Positions 16,186 through 24,779 of a stretch of DNA of 64,000 nt are shown piece by piece (the first letter of the stretch is position 1; each line of letters opens with the position of its first letter). This stretch comes from Simplicispira metamorpha (GTDB lineage: Bacteria; Pseudomonadota; Gammaproteobacteria; Burkholderiales; Burkholderiaceae_C), in contig NZ_SLXH01000018.1 of NCBI RefSeq assembly GCF_004341365.1, positions 26,359 through 90,358 on the forward strand. Reading direction: 5' to 3'. The notes under the pieces are model-generated. The model searched no databases. It was not told the origin of the DNA and worked only from the letters and a program-made list of their open reading frames with translations. Position numbers and translations under genes: made by a program.

Positions 16186-17379
16186 ATGCACCACCTTGTT
16201 GACGCACCTTGTGCCCCGGCCTGCGCCGCTGGCCCTGCCACCCCCGCCTCGCCTGCACGCCGGCGCCTGCTGGGCACTGCGCTGGCACTGCCCTGGGTGG
16301 GCATGCACAGTGCCCGGGCGCAGGAGACGCCCCTGAAAATCTGCCAGACCACCGCCCTGAGCGGCCCACTGGGCGACCTGGGCACCGCCCTGCAACAAGG
16401 CGCCAAGGCGGCGCTGGCGGTCATCAATGCACGCGGCGGCATCCATGGCCGCCCTATCGAGCTGCACAGCCTGGACGACGCCTACGAGGTGCCGCGCGCC
16501 CTGTCCAACCTGGAGCAGCTGCTGGCCGACCCCGACTGCTTTGCCTTGTTCAACTGCTTTGGCACACCCATGGTCGAGGCCATGCTGCCCAAGCTGAACA
16601 ACGGCAACATGCCGTTTTTTGCGCCCTACACCGGCGGCCAGGTCTCGCGCGTGGCTGGGGCGCGGCACATCTTCAACATCCGCGCCAGCTACGCCGAAGA
16701 GGCCGACAAATTGGTGCAGCACCTGGCCACCATTGGCATCAAGCGCATCGGCATTGCCTACCAGAACAACACCTTTGGCCGCGAAGTGTTCACCGGCGCG
16801 CAGCAGGCCATGGTGCGTGCGCGCCTGCCCGATGCCGTCTCGGCCACGGTCGAGAGCGATGCCTCGGACGCCAAGACAGCGGCCCACAAACTCGCCGACA
16901 GCGGCCCCGAAGCGGTGCTGGTCGGGCTGGCAGGCAAGCCTGCACTGGAATTTGTCAAACACTTTCGCGCAGCGCGCCGGGGAGTGAGCCTGTATGCCGT
17001 TTCGGTGCTGGGCACCAGCGCCAACATCAAGGCGCTGGGGCAGGACGCCACCGGCATGGCCATCTCGCAGGTGGTGCCCGTGCCCACCAACGCCGCCACC
17101 GCCGTGGCACGCGACTTCCTCAAGGCCTGGCGGGCGCTGGACGCCAACGCCGAACCATCGCACATCGCGCTGGAGGGCTACATCAACGCCCGGGTGTTTG
17201 CCGAGGCCTTGCAGCGCGCAGGCAAGAACCCCACGCGCGCCGCCTTCATCGACGCCACCTGGAGCCTGAAAAAGCTGGACCTGGGGGGATTCGAGATCAA
17301 CGCCACCACCCCCGAGCGCAATGCATCGCGCTTTGTGGAGCTGACCGTGGTGGGGCGCGATGGCCGCCTGATCCGCTGA
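16186..17379 (+). CDS. ABC transporter substrate-binding protein, LIV type (Peripla_BP_6)
   Basis: 397 residues. A Tat/Sec-like leader (ARRRLLGTALALPWVGMHSARAQ) precedes the mature protein. ALSGPLGDLGTALQQGAKAA, INARGGIHGRPIELHSLDDAYE and NNTFGREVFTGAQQAM are the usual features of class I periplasmic binding proteins for branched-chain amino acids and related acids. It has no permease immediately next to it. The operon beginning at 17550 has its own binding protein, so this one may feed that importer as a second receptor or act in signalling. Its closest relative here is the product of 54229-55371. The ligand is unknown. Confidence 0.88.
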   Translation: MHHLVDAPCAPACAAGPATPASPARRRLLGTALALPWVGMHSARAQETPLKICQTTALSGPLGDLGTALQQGAKAALAVINARGGIHGRPIELHSLDDAYEVPRALSNLEQLLADPDCFALFNCFGTPMVEAMLPKLNNGNMPFFAPYTGGQVSRVAGARHIFNIRASYAEEADKLVQHLATIGIKRIGIAYQNNTFGREVFTGAQQAMVRARLPDAVSATVESDASDAKTAAHKLADSGPEAVLVGLAGKPALEFVKHFRAARRGVSLYAVSVLGTSANIKALGQDATGMAISQVVPVPTNAATAVARDFLKAWRALDANAEPSHIALEGYINARVFAEALQRAGKNPTRAAFIDATWSLKKLDLGGFEINATTPERNASRFVELTVVGRDGRLIR

Positions 17380-17428
17380 GAAACTGCGCGCACACAAGGG
17401 TTTTACCCGACCCGGGGAAACCCGCAAA

Positions 17429-17446
17429 TTGTCGCCACAAAGACAA
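17429..17446. promoter_or_regulatory. TTGTC-N8-GACAA palindrome upstream of the importer/ligase operon
   Basis: TTGTC (17429-17433) and GACAA (17442-17446), eight bases apart, are flanked by AA and AT so the symmetry extends to AATTGTC...GACAAATT. A second palindrome TTGACGTCAA follows at 17448-17457. The centre is about 112 bases upstream of the ATG at 17550. Confidence 0.55.
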
Positions 17447-17549
17447 ATTGACGTCAAAGTACGGCCTACCATGCAAGGGAAACTGCAGGCCCATGGCCCG
17501 CCACCGCAAGCCCTACGGGCCTGCCTCCCTGAACTTTTGAGGACCCGGA

Positions 17550-19496
17550 ATGAAGACCACGTTCCCGCAACTGCTGCTCAAGCATGCTGCCGAGCGCCCC
17601 GACGCCGCGGCGCTGCGCGAAAAAGAATATGGCATCTGGCAGCCCTACTCCTGGACTGCCCTGACTGCTTTGGTAGAAAAGGTCGCTGCCGGCCTGCACC
17701 AGGCGGGCCTGCGCCGTGGTGAACACATGGTGGTGATCGGTGCCAACCGCCCCCGCCTGTACGCCACCATGCTGGCAGCGCAGTCGCTGGGCGCCATTCC
17801 AGTGCCGCTGTACCAGGATGCCGTGGCCGCCGAATGCGTGTTCCCCCTGAACAACGCTGAAGTGCGCTTTGCCGTGGTCGAAGACCAGGAACAGGTAGAC
17901 AAGCTGCTCGAAATCCGCGACCGCTGCCCCGGCATTTCCCACATTTACTACGACGACCCGCGCGGACTGCGCAAATACAGCGAAGAAGGCCTGGCGTCTT
18001 ACGACACCCTGATCGAATCGGGCAGCGAATTCGCCCGCAAAAACCCACAATGGTTCCGCGCTGAAGTGGCCAAGGTGCAGCCCGACGATGTGGCCGCCAT
18101 GTTCTTCACCTCGGGCACCACCGGCAACCCCAAGGGCGTGGTGCACACGCACGGCAGTTTGCTCGACCGCGCTACGGCGGGCGCCGAGTTCGACAAGCTC
18201 ACCAGCAGCGAAGAAGTGCTGGCCTACCTGCCACCGGCCTGGATTGGCCAGAACATCTTCAGCTACGCACAGTGGCTGGCCTGCGGCTACGTGGTCAACT
18301 GCCCCGAATCGGCCAGCACCGTGACCATCGACCTGAAAGAAGTCGGCCCCACCTACTACTTCGCACCCCCGCGCATCTTCGAAGGCCTGCTGACCAGCGT
18401 GATGATCCGCATGGAAGACGCAGGCAGCCTCAAGCGCAAGATGTTCGAGGCTTGCATGAACGTGGCCAAGCGTGTGGGCCCGGCGCTGATGGACGGCGAA
18501 AACGTGGGCGCACTCGACAAGCTCAAGTACGCGCTGGGCGACTTCCTGGTGTACGGGCCGCTGCGCAACAACCTGGGCTTTTCGCGGGTGCGGGTGGCCT
18601 ACACGGCGGGCGAAGCCATCGGCCCTGACCTGTTCACTTTTTACCGCTCCATCGGCATCAACCTCAAGCAGCTCTACGGCTCCACCGAAACGGCCGTGTT
18701 CGTCTGCCTGCAACCCGACAACCAGGCCCGTGCTGACACCGTGGGCGTGCCCATCCGGGGCGTGCAGATCAAGCTGGCCGACAACGGCGAAATCCTGGTC
18801 AAGTCCGCTGGCCTGCTCAAGGAGTACTACAAGAACCCCGCCGCCACCGCCGAGGTGCTGACACCCGATGGCTGGTACCACACCAGCGACGCCGGTTTCC
18901 TGGACGCCAACGGCCACCTCAAGATCATCGACCGCGTGAAAGACGTGGGCCGCATCAAGGGCGGCCCCAACGACGGTGCCATGTTTGCCCCCAAGTACGT
19001 CGAGAACAAGCTCAAGTTCTTCCCGCACATCAAGGAAGTGGTGGCGCTGGGCGATGGCCGCGAGCGCGTGTGCGTGATGATCAACATCGACTTCGATGCC
19101 GTGGGCAACTGGGCTGAGCGGCGCAATCTTCCCTATGCGGGCTACACCGATCTGGCGCAAAAGCCTGAGGTGTACGAATTCATCCGCGAGTGCGTGGAAA
19201 AGGTCAATGCCGACCTGGCCAACGACACCTTGCTGGCAGGCAGCCAGATCAGCCGCTTCCTGATCCTGCACAAGGAGCTGGACGCCGATGACGGCGAACT
19301 CACCCGCACCAACAAAGTGCGCCGGGGCTTTATCGCCGACAAGTACGGCGTGCTGGTCGATGCGCTCTATGCCAACCGCACCGAGCAATACATCGAAACC
19401 CAGGTCAAGTTCGAAGACGGTCGCACGGGCAGTGTCAGTGCCACGCTCAAGCTCTCGGACGCCAAAACATTCACCCCGGTGAAAGCCGCTGCCTAA
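17550..19496 (+). CDS. Long-chain acyl-CoA synthetase-like AMP-binding ligase
   Basis: 648 residues, the length of bacterial long-chain acyl-CoA ligases. The AMP/P-loop motif FFTSGTTGNPKGVVHTHGS is near residues 185-203, LYGSTETAVFVCLQ is the adenine-contact motif, and GWYHTSDAGFLDANGHLKIIDRVKD is the C-terminal hinge region. These enzymes activate carboxylic acids to acyl-CoA through acyl-AMP. It is the first gene of a seven-gene operon with a LIV-type ABC importer, so the imported compound is probably an acid thioesterified on entry. The ATG at 17550 follows TGAGGACCCGGA, a good binding site. Confidence 0.9.
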   Translation: MKTTFPQLLLKHAAERPDAAALREKEYGIWQPYSWTALTALVEKVAAGLHQAGLRRGEHMVVIGANRPRLYATMLAAQSLGAIPVPLYQDAVAAECVFPLNNAEVRFAVVEDQEQVDKLLEIRDRCPGISHIYYDDPRGLRKYSEEGLASYDTLIESGSEFARKNPQWFRAEVAKVQPDDVAAMFFTSGTTGNPKGVVHTHGSLLDRATAGAEFDKLTSSEEVLAYLPPAWIGQNIFSYAQWLACGYVVNCPESASTVTIDLKEVGPTYYFAPPRIFEGLLTSVMIRMEDAGSLKRKMFEACMNVAKRVGPALMDGENVGALDKLKYALGDFLVYGPLRNNLGFSRVRVAYTAGEAIGPDLFTFYRSIGINLKQLYGSTETAVFVCLQPDNQARADTVGVPIRGVQIKLADNGEILVKSAGLLKEYYKNPAATAEVLTPDGWYHTSDAGFLDANGHLKIIDRVKDVGRIKGGPNDGAMFAPKYVENKLKFFPHIKEVVALGDGRERVCVMINIDFDAVGNWAERRNLPYAGYTDLAQKPEVYEFIRECVEKVNADLANDTLLAGSQISRFLILHKELDADDGELTRTNKVRRGFIADKYGVLVDALYANRTEQYIETQVKFEDGRTGSVSATLKLSDAKTFTPVKAAA

Positions 19497-19506
19497 AGAC
19501 ACACCC

Positions 19507-20292
19507 ATGAGCACCAAGAAGATTGGCGACGTCATTCTCGACGTCAAGAACATCAGCCTGCGCTTTGGTGGCGTGAAGGCGCTGACCGATATCTCTTTCA
19601 ACGTGAAAGAGCACGAGATCCGCTCCATCATTGGCCCCAACGGCGCTGGCAAGAGCTCCATGCTCAACTGCATCAACGGCGTGTACACACCCTCGGAAGG
19701 CTCCATCACCTTCCGCGGTCAGACCTTTGCCCACATGAACTCGCGCCAGGTGGCCGAGATGGGCATTGGCCGCACGTTCCAGAACCTGGCGCTGTTCAAG
19801 GGCATGAGCGTGATCGACAACATCATGACCGGGCGCAACCTGAAGATCAGAAGCAACCTGTTCATGCAGGCGCTGCGCATCGGCCCAGCCCAGCGCGAGG
19901 AAGAAAAACACCGCGAGTTTGTCGAGCACATCATCGACTTCCTGGAAATCCAGGCCTTCCGCAAAACGCCGGTGGGCCAGCTGCCCTACGGCCTGCAAAA
20001 GCGCGTTGACCTGGGCCGCGCCCTGGCCATGGAGCCGCAAGTGCTGCTGCTGGACGAGCCCATGGCCGGCATGAACGTCGAGGAAAAGCAGGACATGTGC
20101 CGCTTCATCCTGGACGTGAACGACGAGTTCGGCACCACCATCGTGCTGATCGAGCACGACATGGGCGTGGTGATGGACATCTCTGACCGCGTGGTGGTGC
20201 TGGACTACGGCAAAAAAATCGGCGACGGCGCCCCCGAAGAAGTCCGTGACAACGAAGACGTGATCCGCGCCTACCTGGGCACGAGCCACTGA
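19507..20292 (+). CDS. LIV-type ABC transporter ATP-binding protein (LivG-like)
   Basis: 261 residues. Walker [10 protein letters not shown] is near residue 45, the signature region is LPYGLQKRVDLGRAL rather than strict LSGGQ, Walker B is LLLDEPMAGM, and the switch His is in IEHDMGVVM. The length and the LivG-like extra segment fit one of the two nucleotide-binding subunits of a LIV-family importer. The gene begins ten bases after the CoA ligase stop and 16 bases before the permease start, so it is co-transcribed. Confidence 0.93.
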   Translation: MSTKKIGDVILDVKNISLRFGGVKALTDISFNVKEHEIRSIIGPNGAGKSSMLNCINGVYTPSEGSITFRGQTFAHMNSRQVAEMGIGRTFQNLALFKGMSVIDNIMTGRNLKIRSNLFMQALRIGPAQREEEKHREFVEHIIDFLEIQAFRKTPVGQLPYGLQKRVDLGRALAMEPQVLLLDEPMAGMNVEEKQDMCRFILDVNDEFGTTIVLIEHDMGVVMDISDRVVVLDYGKKIGDGAPEEVRDNEDVIRAYLGTSH

Positions 20293-20308
20293 GCCGGGAG
20301 AACAAAAA

Positions 20309-21238
20309 ATGGCATTTTTTCTTGAAACCCTGATTGGCGGCCTGATGGCCGGCATGCTGTATTCGCTGGTGGCGCTCGGCTTTGTGCTGATCTACAAAGC
20401 CTCTGGCGTGTTCAACTTCGCGCAAGGCGCCATGGTGCTGTTCGCAGCGCTGGCCATGGCCCGTTTTGCCGAATGGATCCCCAAGTGGACGGGCATCGAC
20501 AGCATGCTGCTGGCCAACCTGCTGGCCTTTGTGATTGCAGGCATCTTCATGTTTGCAGTGGCATGGGTGATTGAGCGCCTGGTACTGCGCCACCTGGTCA
20601 ACCAGGAAGGCGCCACGCTGCTGATGGCCACGCTGGGCATCACCTACTTCCTGGAAGGCTTGGGCCAGACCATCTTTGGCAGCGATATCTACAAAATTGA
20701 TATCGGCATGCCCAAAGACCCGATTTTCATGCTCGACTCGGTGTTTCCGGGGGGCGTGCTGGTCAACAAGGAAGACGTGTATGCCGCTGCCATCGCCGCT
20801 GCGCTGGTGGTGCTGCTGAGTGTGTTCTTCCAGAAGACCACCACGGGCCGCGCCCTGCGCGCTGTGGCCGATGACCACCAGGCGGCGCAATCTATCGGCA
20901 TTCCGCTCAACCGCATCTGGGTCATCGTCTGGTGCGTGGCCGGTGTCGTGGCCCTGGTGGCCGGGATGATCTGGGGCAGCAAGCTGGGTGTGCAGTTCTC
21001 GCTCACCACCGTGGCGCTGCGCGCCCTGCCGGTGGTGATTCTGGGCGGTCTCACTTCGGTGCCCGGCGCCATCATCGGCGGCCTGATCATCGGCGTGGGC
21101 GAGAAGCTCTCCGAGGTGTACCTGGGCCCTTACGTGGGCGGCGGTATCGAGATCTGGTTTGCCTACGTGCTGGCACTGACCTTCCTGCTGTTCCGTCCGC
21201 AAGGGCTGTTCGGTGAAAAAATCATTGATCGGGTGTGA
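20309..21238 (+). CDS. LIV-type ABC transporter permease (LivH-like)
   Basis: 309 residues with about eight hydrophobic segments. Its start is typical of LivH (LIGGLMAGMLYSLVALGFVLIYKASGVFNFAQG). The cytoplasmic coupling loop reads TTGRALRAVADDHQAAQSIGI, and the later PGAIIGGLIIGVGEKLSE segment is also conserved in the family. It forms the membrane channel with the LivM-like protein encoded downstream. GGGAG precedes the start. It is separated from that gene by a 118-base gap with two small hairpins. Confidence 0.93.
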   Translation: MAFFLETLIGGLMAGMLYSLVALGFVLIYKASGVFNFAQGAMVLFAALAMARFAEWIPKWTGIDSMLLANLLAFVIAGIFMFAVAWVIERLVLRHLVNQEGATLLMATLGITYFLEGLGQTIFGSDIYKIDIGMPKDPIFMLDSVFPGGVLVNKEDVYAAAIAAALVVLLSVFFQKTTTGRALRAVADDHQAAQSIGIPLNRIWVIVWCVAGVVALVAGMIWGSKLGVQFSLTTVALRALPVVILGGLTSVPGAIIGGLIIGVGEKLSEVYLGPYVGGGIEIWFAYVLALTFLLFRPQGLFGEKIIDRV

Positions 21239-21262
21239 AACACACGATCCGCCCGAAGGGTG

Positions 21263-21309
21263 CTTCGCGCAGCGAAGAATGATTTTTCGGCGAAGGGCAC
21301 GCAGTGCCC
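21263..21309 (+). other. Two tandem hairpins with identical GCA loops
   Basis: CTTCGC-GCA-GCGAAG (21263-21277) and GGGCAC-GCA-GTGCCC (21295-21309) lie between the LivH-like and LivM-like genes, with TTTTTCGG between them. They may attenuate transcription or protect the mRNA; neither is a strong terminator. Confidence 0.4.
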
Positions 21310-21356
21310 GTAGCCAAAAGATCATGCCCCTGATGGCTAACAAGGAGACATAAAAC

Positions 21357-22433
21357 ATGCTTTACCGCGAAAACGGCCAGTTCAAGACGAGCTACCGCGC
21401 CGACCAGCAAATCTTCCCGATCACGCAAGACCGGGTGGGCATTGCACTGCTGCTGGCCTTTGCCTTCATTGCCGTGCCGCTGCTGGCCAGCAACTATTTC
21501 TACACCGCTGTCCTCATCCCGCTGGTCATCATGTCGCTGGCCGCGCTGGGGGTGAACATTCTGGTGGGCTACTGCGGCCAGATCTCGCTGGGCTCGGGCG
21601 CCTTCATGGCCGTGGGCGCTTACGGGGCGTTCAACTTCTTCGTTCGCTTTCCGGGCCTGCCGCTGATTCCGGCACTCATTCTGGGCGGCCTGTGCGCCAC
21701 GTTCTTCGGCATCTTGTTCGGCCTGCCCAGCCTGCGTGTCAAGGGTCTGTACCTGGCCGTGGCCACGCTGGCCGCGCAGTTCTTCAGCGACTGGATGTTC
21801 CTGCGCATCAAGTGGTTCACCAACAACTCCGACTCGGGCTCGGTGTCGGTCAACCACCTGCAAGTGCTGGGCATGCCCATTGAAAGCCCCATGGCCAAGT
21901 ACCTGTTCTGCCTGTTCCTGCTCGTGGTGATTGCCCTGCTGGCCAAGAACCTGGTGCGCGGCGCCATTGGCCGCGAATGGATGGCTATCCGTGACATGGA
22001 CGTGGCCGCCAGCGTGATCGGTATCCGCCCCATGTACGCGAAGCTGTCCGCCTTTGCCGTCAGCTCCTTCATCATCGGCATGGCCGGTGCGCTCTGGGCG
22101 TTTGTACACCTGGGTTCGTGGGAACCTGCCGCCTTCTCGGTGGACATCTCTTTCAAACTGCTGTTCATGGTGATCATTGGCGGCATGGGCTCCATCATGG
22201 GTAGCTTCTTTGGCGCCGCCTTCATCGTGCTGCTGCCCATCGTGCTCAACCAGTTCCTGCCCGCCTTGCTGGGTCTGTTCGGCATCGAGATTTCTACCGC
22301 TGGCGTCTCGCACGCCGAGCTGATGATTTTTGGCGGCCTGATCGTCTGGTTCCTCATCGTCGAGCCCCACGGCTTGGCCAAGCTGTGGTCTATGGGCAAG
22401 CAAAAGATGCGCCTCTGGCCATTCCCCCATTGA
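21357..22433 (+). CDS. LIV-type ABC transporter permease (LivM-like)
   Basis: 358 residues. About nine hydrophobic segments; the family pattern ALGVNILVGYCGQISLGSGAF lies near residue 65, the coupling loop is GAIGREWMAIRDMDVAASVIGI, and the last part (MVIIGGMGSIMGSFFGAAFIVLLP) is conserved among LivM proteins. It pairs with the LivH-like permease. AAGGAGACAT precedes the ATG. The protein has a ~30-residue charged N-terminus before the first membrane helix. Confidence 0.93.
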   Translation: MLYRENGQFKTSYRADQQIFPITQDRVGIALLLAFAFIAVPLLASNYFYTAVLIPLVIMSLAALGVNILVGYCGQISLGSGAFMAVGAYGAFNFFVRFPGLPLIPALILGGLCATFFGILFGLPSLRVKGLYLAVATLAAQFFSDWMFLRIKWFTNNSDSGSVSVNHLQVLGMPIESPMAKYLFCLFLLVVIALLAKNLVRGAIGREWMAIRDMDVAASVIGIRPMYAKLSAFAVSSFIIGMAGALWAFVHLGSWEPAAFSVDISFKLLFMVIIGGMGSIMGSFFGAAFIVLLPIVLNQFLPALLGLFGIEISTAGVSHAELMIFGGLIVWFLIVEPHGLAKLWSMGKQKMRLWPFPH

Positions 22434-22476
22434 GTTTTCCCCCGTGCTTAGCCACATTCATACCAAGGAGACATCC

Positions 22477-23802
22477 ATGAAGCTTTCCAAAATCGTGCTC
22501 GCTGTTGCCGTCGTGGCGGCCAGTGCATCGTCCGTGACCAGCGCCATCGCGCAGGCCAAAGAGCAGTTCTTCCCGCTGCTGTCGTACCGCACCGGCCCCT
22601 ATGCGCCCAACGGCACCCCTTGGGCCAACGGCAAGCAGGACTACCTGAAGATGATCAATGCGCGCGATGGCGGCATCAATGGCGTCAAGATCACGTTCGA
22701 AGAATGCGAAACCGGCTATGCCACCGACCGGGGTGTGGAGTGCTACGAGCGCCTGAAAACCCGTCCTGGCGTGACCCTGTTCGATCCCCAGGCCACCGGC
22801 ATCACCTTTGCCCTGACCGAAAAAGCCCCTGTGGACAAAATCCCGCTGATGACGCTGGGCTACGGTCTGTCGGTGGCAGCTGACGGCATGGCCTTCAAGT
22901 GGAACTTCCCCTACATGGGCAGCTACTGGACGGGTGCCGACATCCTGATCCAGCACATCGGCAAGAACGCTGGCGGCCTGGACAAACTCAAGGGCAAGAA
23001 GATTGCGCTGGTCTACCACGACAGCCCGTTTGGCAAAGAGCCCATCCCGCTGCTGCAAGAGCGCGCCAAGATGCACGGCTTTGAGCTGCAAATGCTGCCC
23101 GTGACCGCGCCTGGCGTGGAGCAAAAAGCCACCTGGCTGCAAGTGCGCCAGAGCCGCCCTGACTACGTGATGCTGTGGGGCTGGGGTGTGATGAACTCCA
23201 CCGCCCTGAAAGAAGCGCAAGCCACAGGCTTCCCACGCGACAAGCTGTACGGCGTGTGGTGGGCCGGTGCCGAGCCCGATGTGCGTGATGTGGGCGAAGG
23301 CGCCAAGGGCTACCAGGCCCTGGCCCTGAACGGCTACGGCACCCAGTCCAAGGTCATCCAGGACATCATGAAGCACGTCCACGACAAGGGCCAGGGCACA
23401 GGCGCCAAGGATGAAGTGGGCTCGGTGCTGTACACACGCGGCGTGATCATCCAGATGCTGGGTGTGGAAGCCGTGCGCCGCGCGCAAGAGCGCTTTGGCA
23501 AGGGCAAGGTCATGACCGGCGAACAAGTGCGCTGGGGCATGGAAAACCTGAACCTCGACCAGAAAAAGCTCGACGCCATGGGCTTTACCGGCCTGATGCG
23601 CCCCCTGTCCACCAGCTGCGCCGACCACATGGGTTCGACCTGGGCGCGCGTGCAGACCTGGGACGGCAAGAAGTGGAACATCACTTCTGACTGGTACCAG
23701 TCCGATGAGCAAATCCTCAAGCCCCTCATCAAGGCTGGCTCGGACAAGTACCTGGCCGACAAGAAGCTGACACGCCGCGACGCAGCCGACTGCCAGTCCT
23801 GA
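22477..23802 (+). CDS. ABC transporter substrate-binding protein, LIV type
   Basis: 441 residues from ATG 22477 (MKLSKIV), preceded by AAGGAGACATCC. The signal peptide ends around TSAIAQA. The mature protein begins KEQFFPLLSYRTGPYAPNGT, contains GGINGVKITFEECETGY and YHDSPFGKEPIPLLQERAKM, and is longer than amino-acid-binding members. That is a pattern I associate with binding proteins placed beside acyl-CoA ligases. It is the dedicated receptor of this importer. The ligand is not readable from the sequence; an aromatic or fatty acid is the contextual guess. Confidence 0.9.
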   Translation: MKLSKIVLAVAVVAASASSVTSAIAQAKEQFFPLLSYRTGPYAPNGTPWANGKQDYLKMINARDGGINGVKITFEECETGYATDRGVECYERLKTRPGVTLFDPQATGITFALTEKAPVDKIPLMTLGYGLSVAADGMAFKWNFPYMGSYWTGADILIQHIGKNAGGLDKLKGKKIALVYHDSPFGKEPIPLLQERAKMHGFELQMLPVTAPGVEQKATWLQVRQSRPDYVMLWGWGVMNSTALKEAQATGFPRDKLYGVWWAGAEPDVRDVGEGAKGYQALALNGYGTQSKVIQDIMKHVHDKGQGTGAKDEVGSVLYTRGVIIQMLGVEAVRRAQERFGKGKVMTGEQVRWGMENLNLDQKKLDAMGFTGLMRPLSTSCADHMGSTWARVQTWDGKKWNITSDWYQSDEQILKPLIKAGSDKYLADKKLTRRDAADCQS

Positions 23803-23858
23803 TCGACACACCCCTGCCCGCCTTGCGGTGGGCAGGCCCTGGCGGCTCCTGGCGAGCC

Positions 23859-23897
23859 GCCAATTGACAGGCCTGCGGGCCAGCCCTGTCAATTGGC
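23859..23897 (+). other. Perfect 13-bp stem-loop between binding-protein and LivF-like genes
   Basis: GCCAATTGACAGG (23859-23871) pairs exactly with CCTGTCAATTGGC (23885-23897) around a 13-base loop. There is no T-tract. It ends 17 bases before the LivF-like ATG. It may stabilise the abundant binding-protein message or reduce downstream expression. Confidence 0.55.
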
Positions 23898-23914
23898 ACA
23901 GAGAGAGAAACCTT

Positions 23915-24724
23915 ATGGAACAGCAAAACATTGTCCTGAACGTCAACGGCATCGAGGTCATTTACAACCACGTGATCCTGGTGCTCAAGGGGGTCTCGCT
24001 ACAGGTGCCCGAAGGGGGCATCGTGGCCATCCTGGGCGGCAACGGCGCGGGCAAGACCACCACCTTGCGCGCGATCTCCAACCTGCTGGCGGGCGAACGC
24101 GGCGCAGTCACCAAAGGCTCCATTGAGCTGCGTGGCGAGCGCATCGAAAACCTCTCGCCCGCTGACCTGGTCAAGCGCGGCGTGGTGCAGGTCATGGAAG
24201 GGCGCCACTGCTTTGCCCACTTGACCATCGAAGAGAACCTGATGACGGGCTCCTACACCCGCACCAGCAAGGGCGAGATTGCGGCCAACCTGGAGAAGGT
24301 CTACAACTACTTCCCGCGCCTGAAAACGCGCCGTACCTCGCAGGCGGCCTACACCTCGGGCGGCGAGCAGCAGATGTGCGCCATTGGCCGCGCCATCATG
24401 ACCAACCCCAGCATGGTGCTGCTGGATGAGCCCTCCATGGGCCTGGCCCCACAAATCGTGGAAGAAGTGTTCAACATCGTCAAAGACCTGAACACCAAAG
24501 AAAAAGTGACGTTTCTGCTGGCCGAGCAAAACACCAACATGGCGCTGAAATACGCCGACTATGGCTACATCATGGAATCGGGCCGCGTGGTGATGGACGG
24601 CGCTGCCAGCGACCTGGCCAGCAACGAAGACGTGAAAGAGTTTTACCTGGGCGTGGGCGGCGGCGAGCGCAAGAGCTTCAAGGACGTGAAAAGCTACAAA
24701 CGCCGCAAGCGTTGGCTGGCCTGA
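23915..24724 (+). CDS. LIV-type ABC transporter ATP-binding protein (LivF-like)
   Basis: 269 residues from ATG 23915 (MEQQNIV) with GAGAGAAA upstream. Walker A GGNGAGKTT, the signature TSGGEQQMCAIGRAIM, Walker B VLLDEPSMGLAP and AEQNTNMAL are clear. The C-terminal tail is Lys/Arg-rich (SYKRRKRWLA). It is the second ATPase of this importer, together with the LivG-like protein at 19507. An upstream in-frame start is rejected because it would run through the stem-loop. Confidence 0.93.
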   Translation: MEQQNIVLNVNGIEVIYNHVILVLKGVSLQVPEGGIVAILGGNGAGKTTTLRAISNLLAGERGAVTKGSIELRGERIENLSPADLVKRGVVQVMEGRHCFAHLTIEENLMTGSYTRTSKGEIAANLEKVYNYFPRLKTRRTSQAAYTSGGEQQMCAIGRAIMTNPSMVLLDEPSMGLAPQIVEEVFNIVKDLNTKEKVTFLLAEQNTNMALKYADYGYIMESGRVVMDGAASDLASNEDVKEFYLGVGGGERKSFKDVKSYKRRKRWLA

Positions 24725-24779
24725 AAACTGCCCCCCTGCCACAGCACTTCCCACGCTCACCCACCCTTGCCCGCTCACC

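Noticed and set aside
17466..19709. A 747-codon minus-strand frame opposite the acyl-CoA ligase
   Set aside because: The ligase motifs are all on the plus strand; this is a codon-bias shadow.
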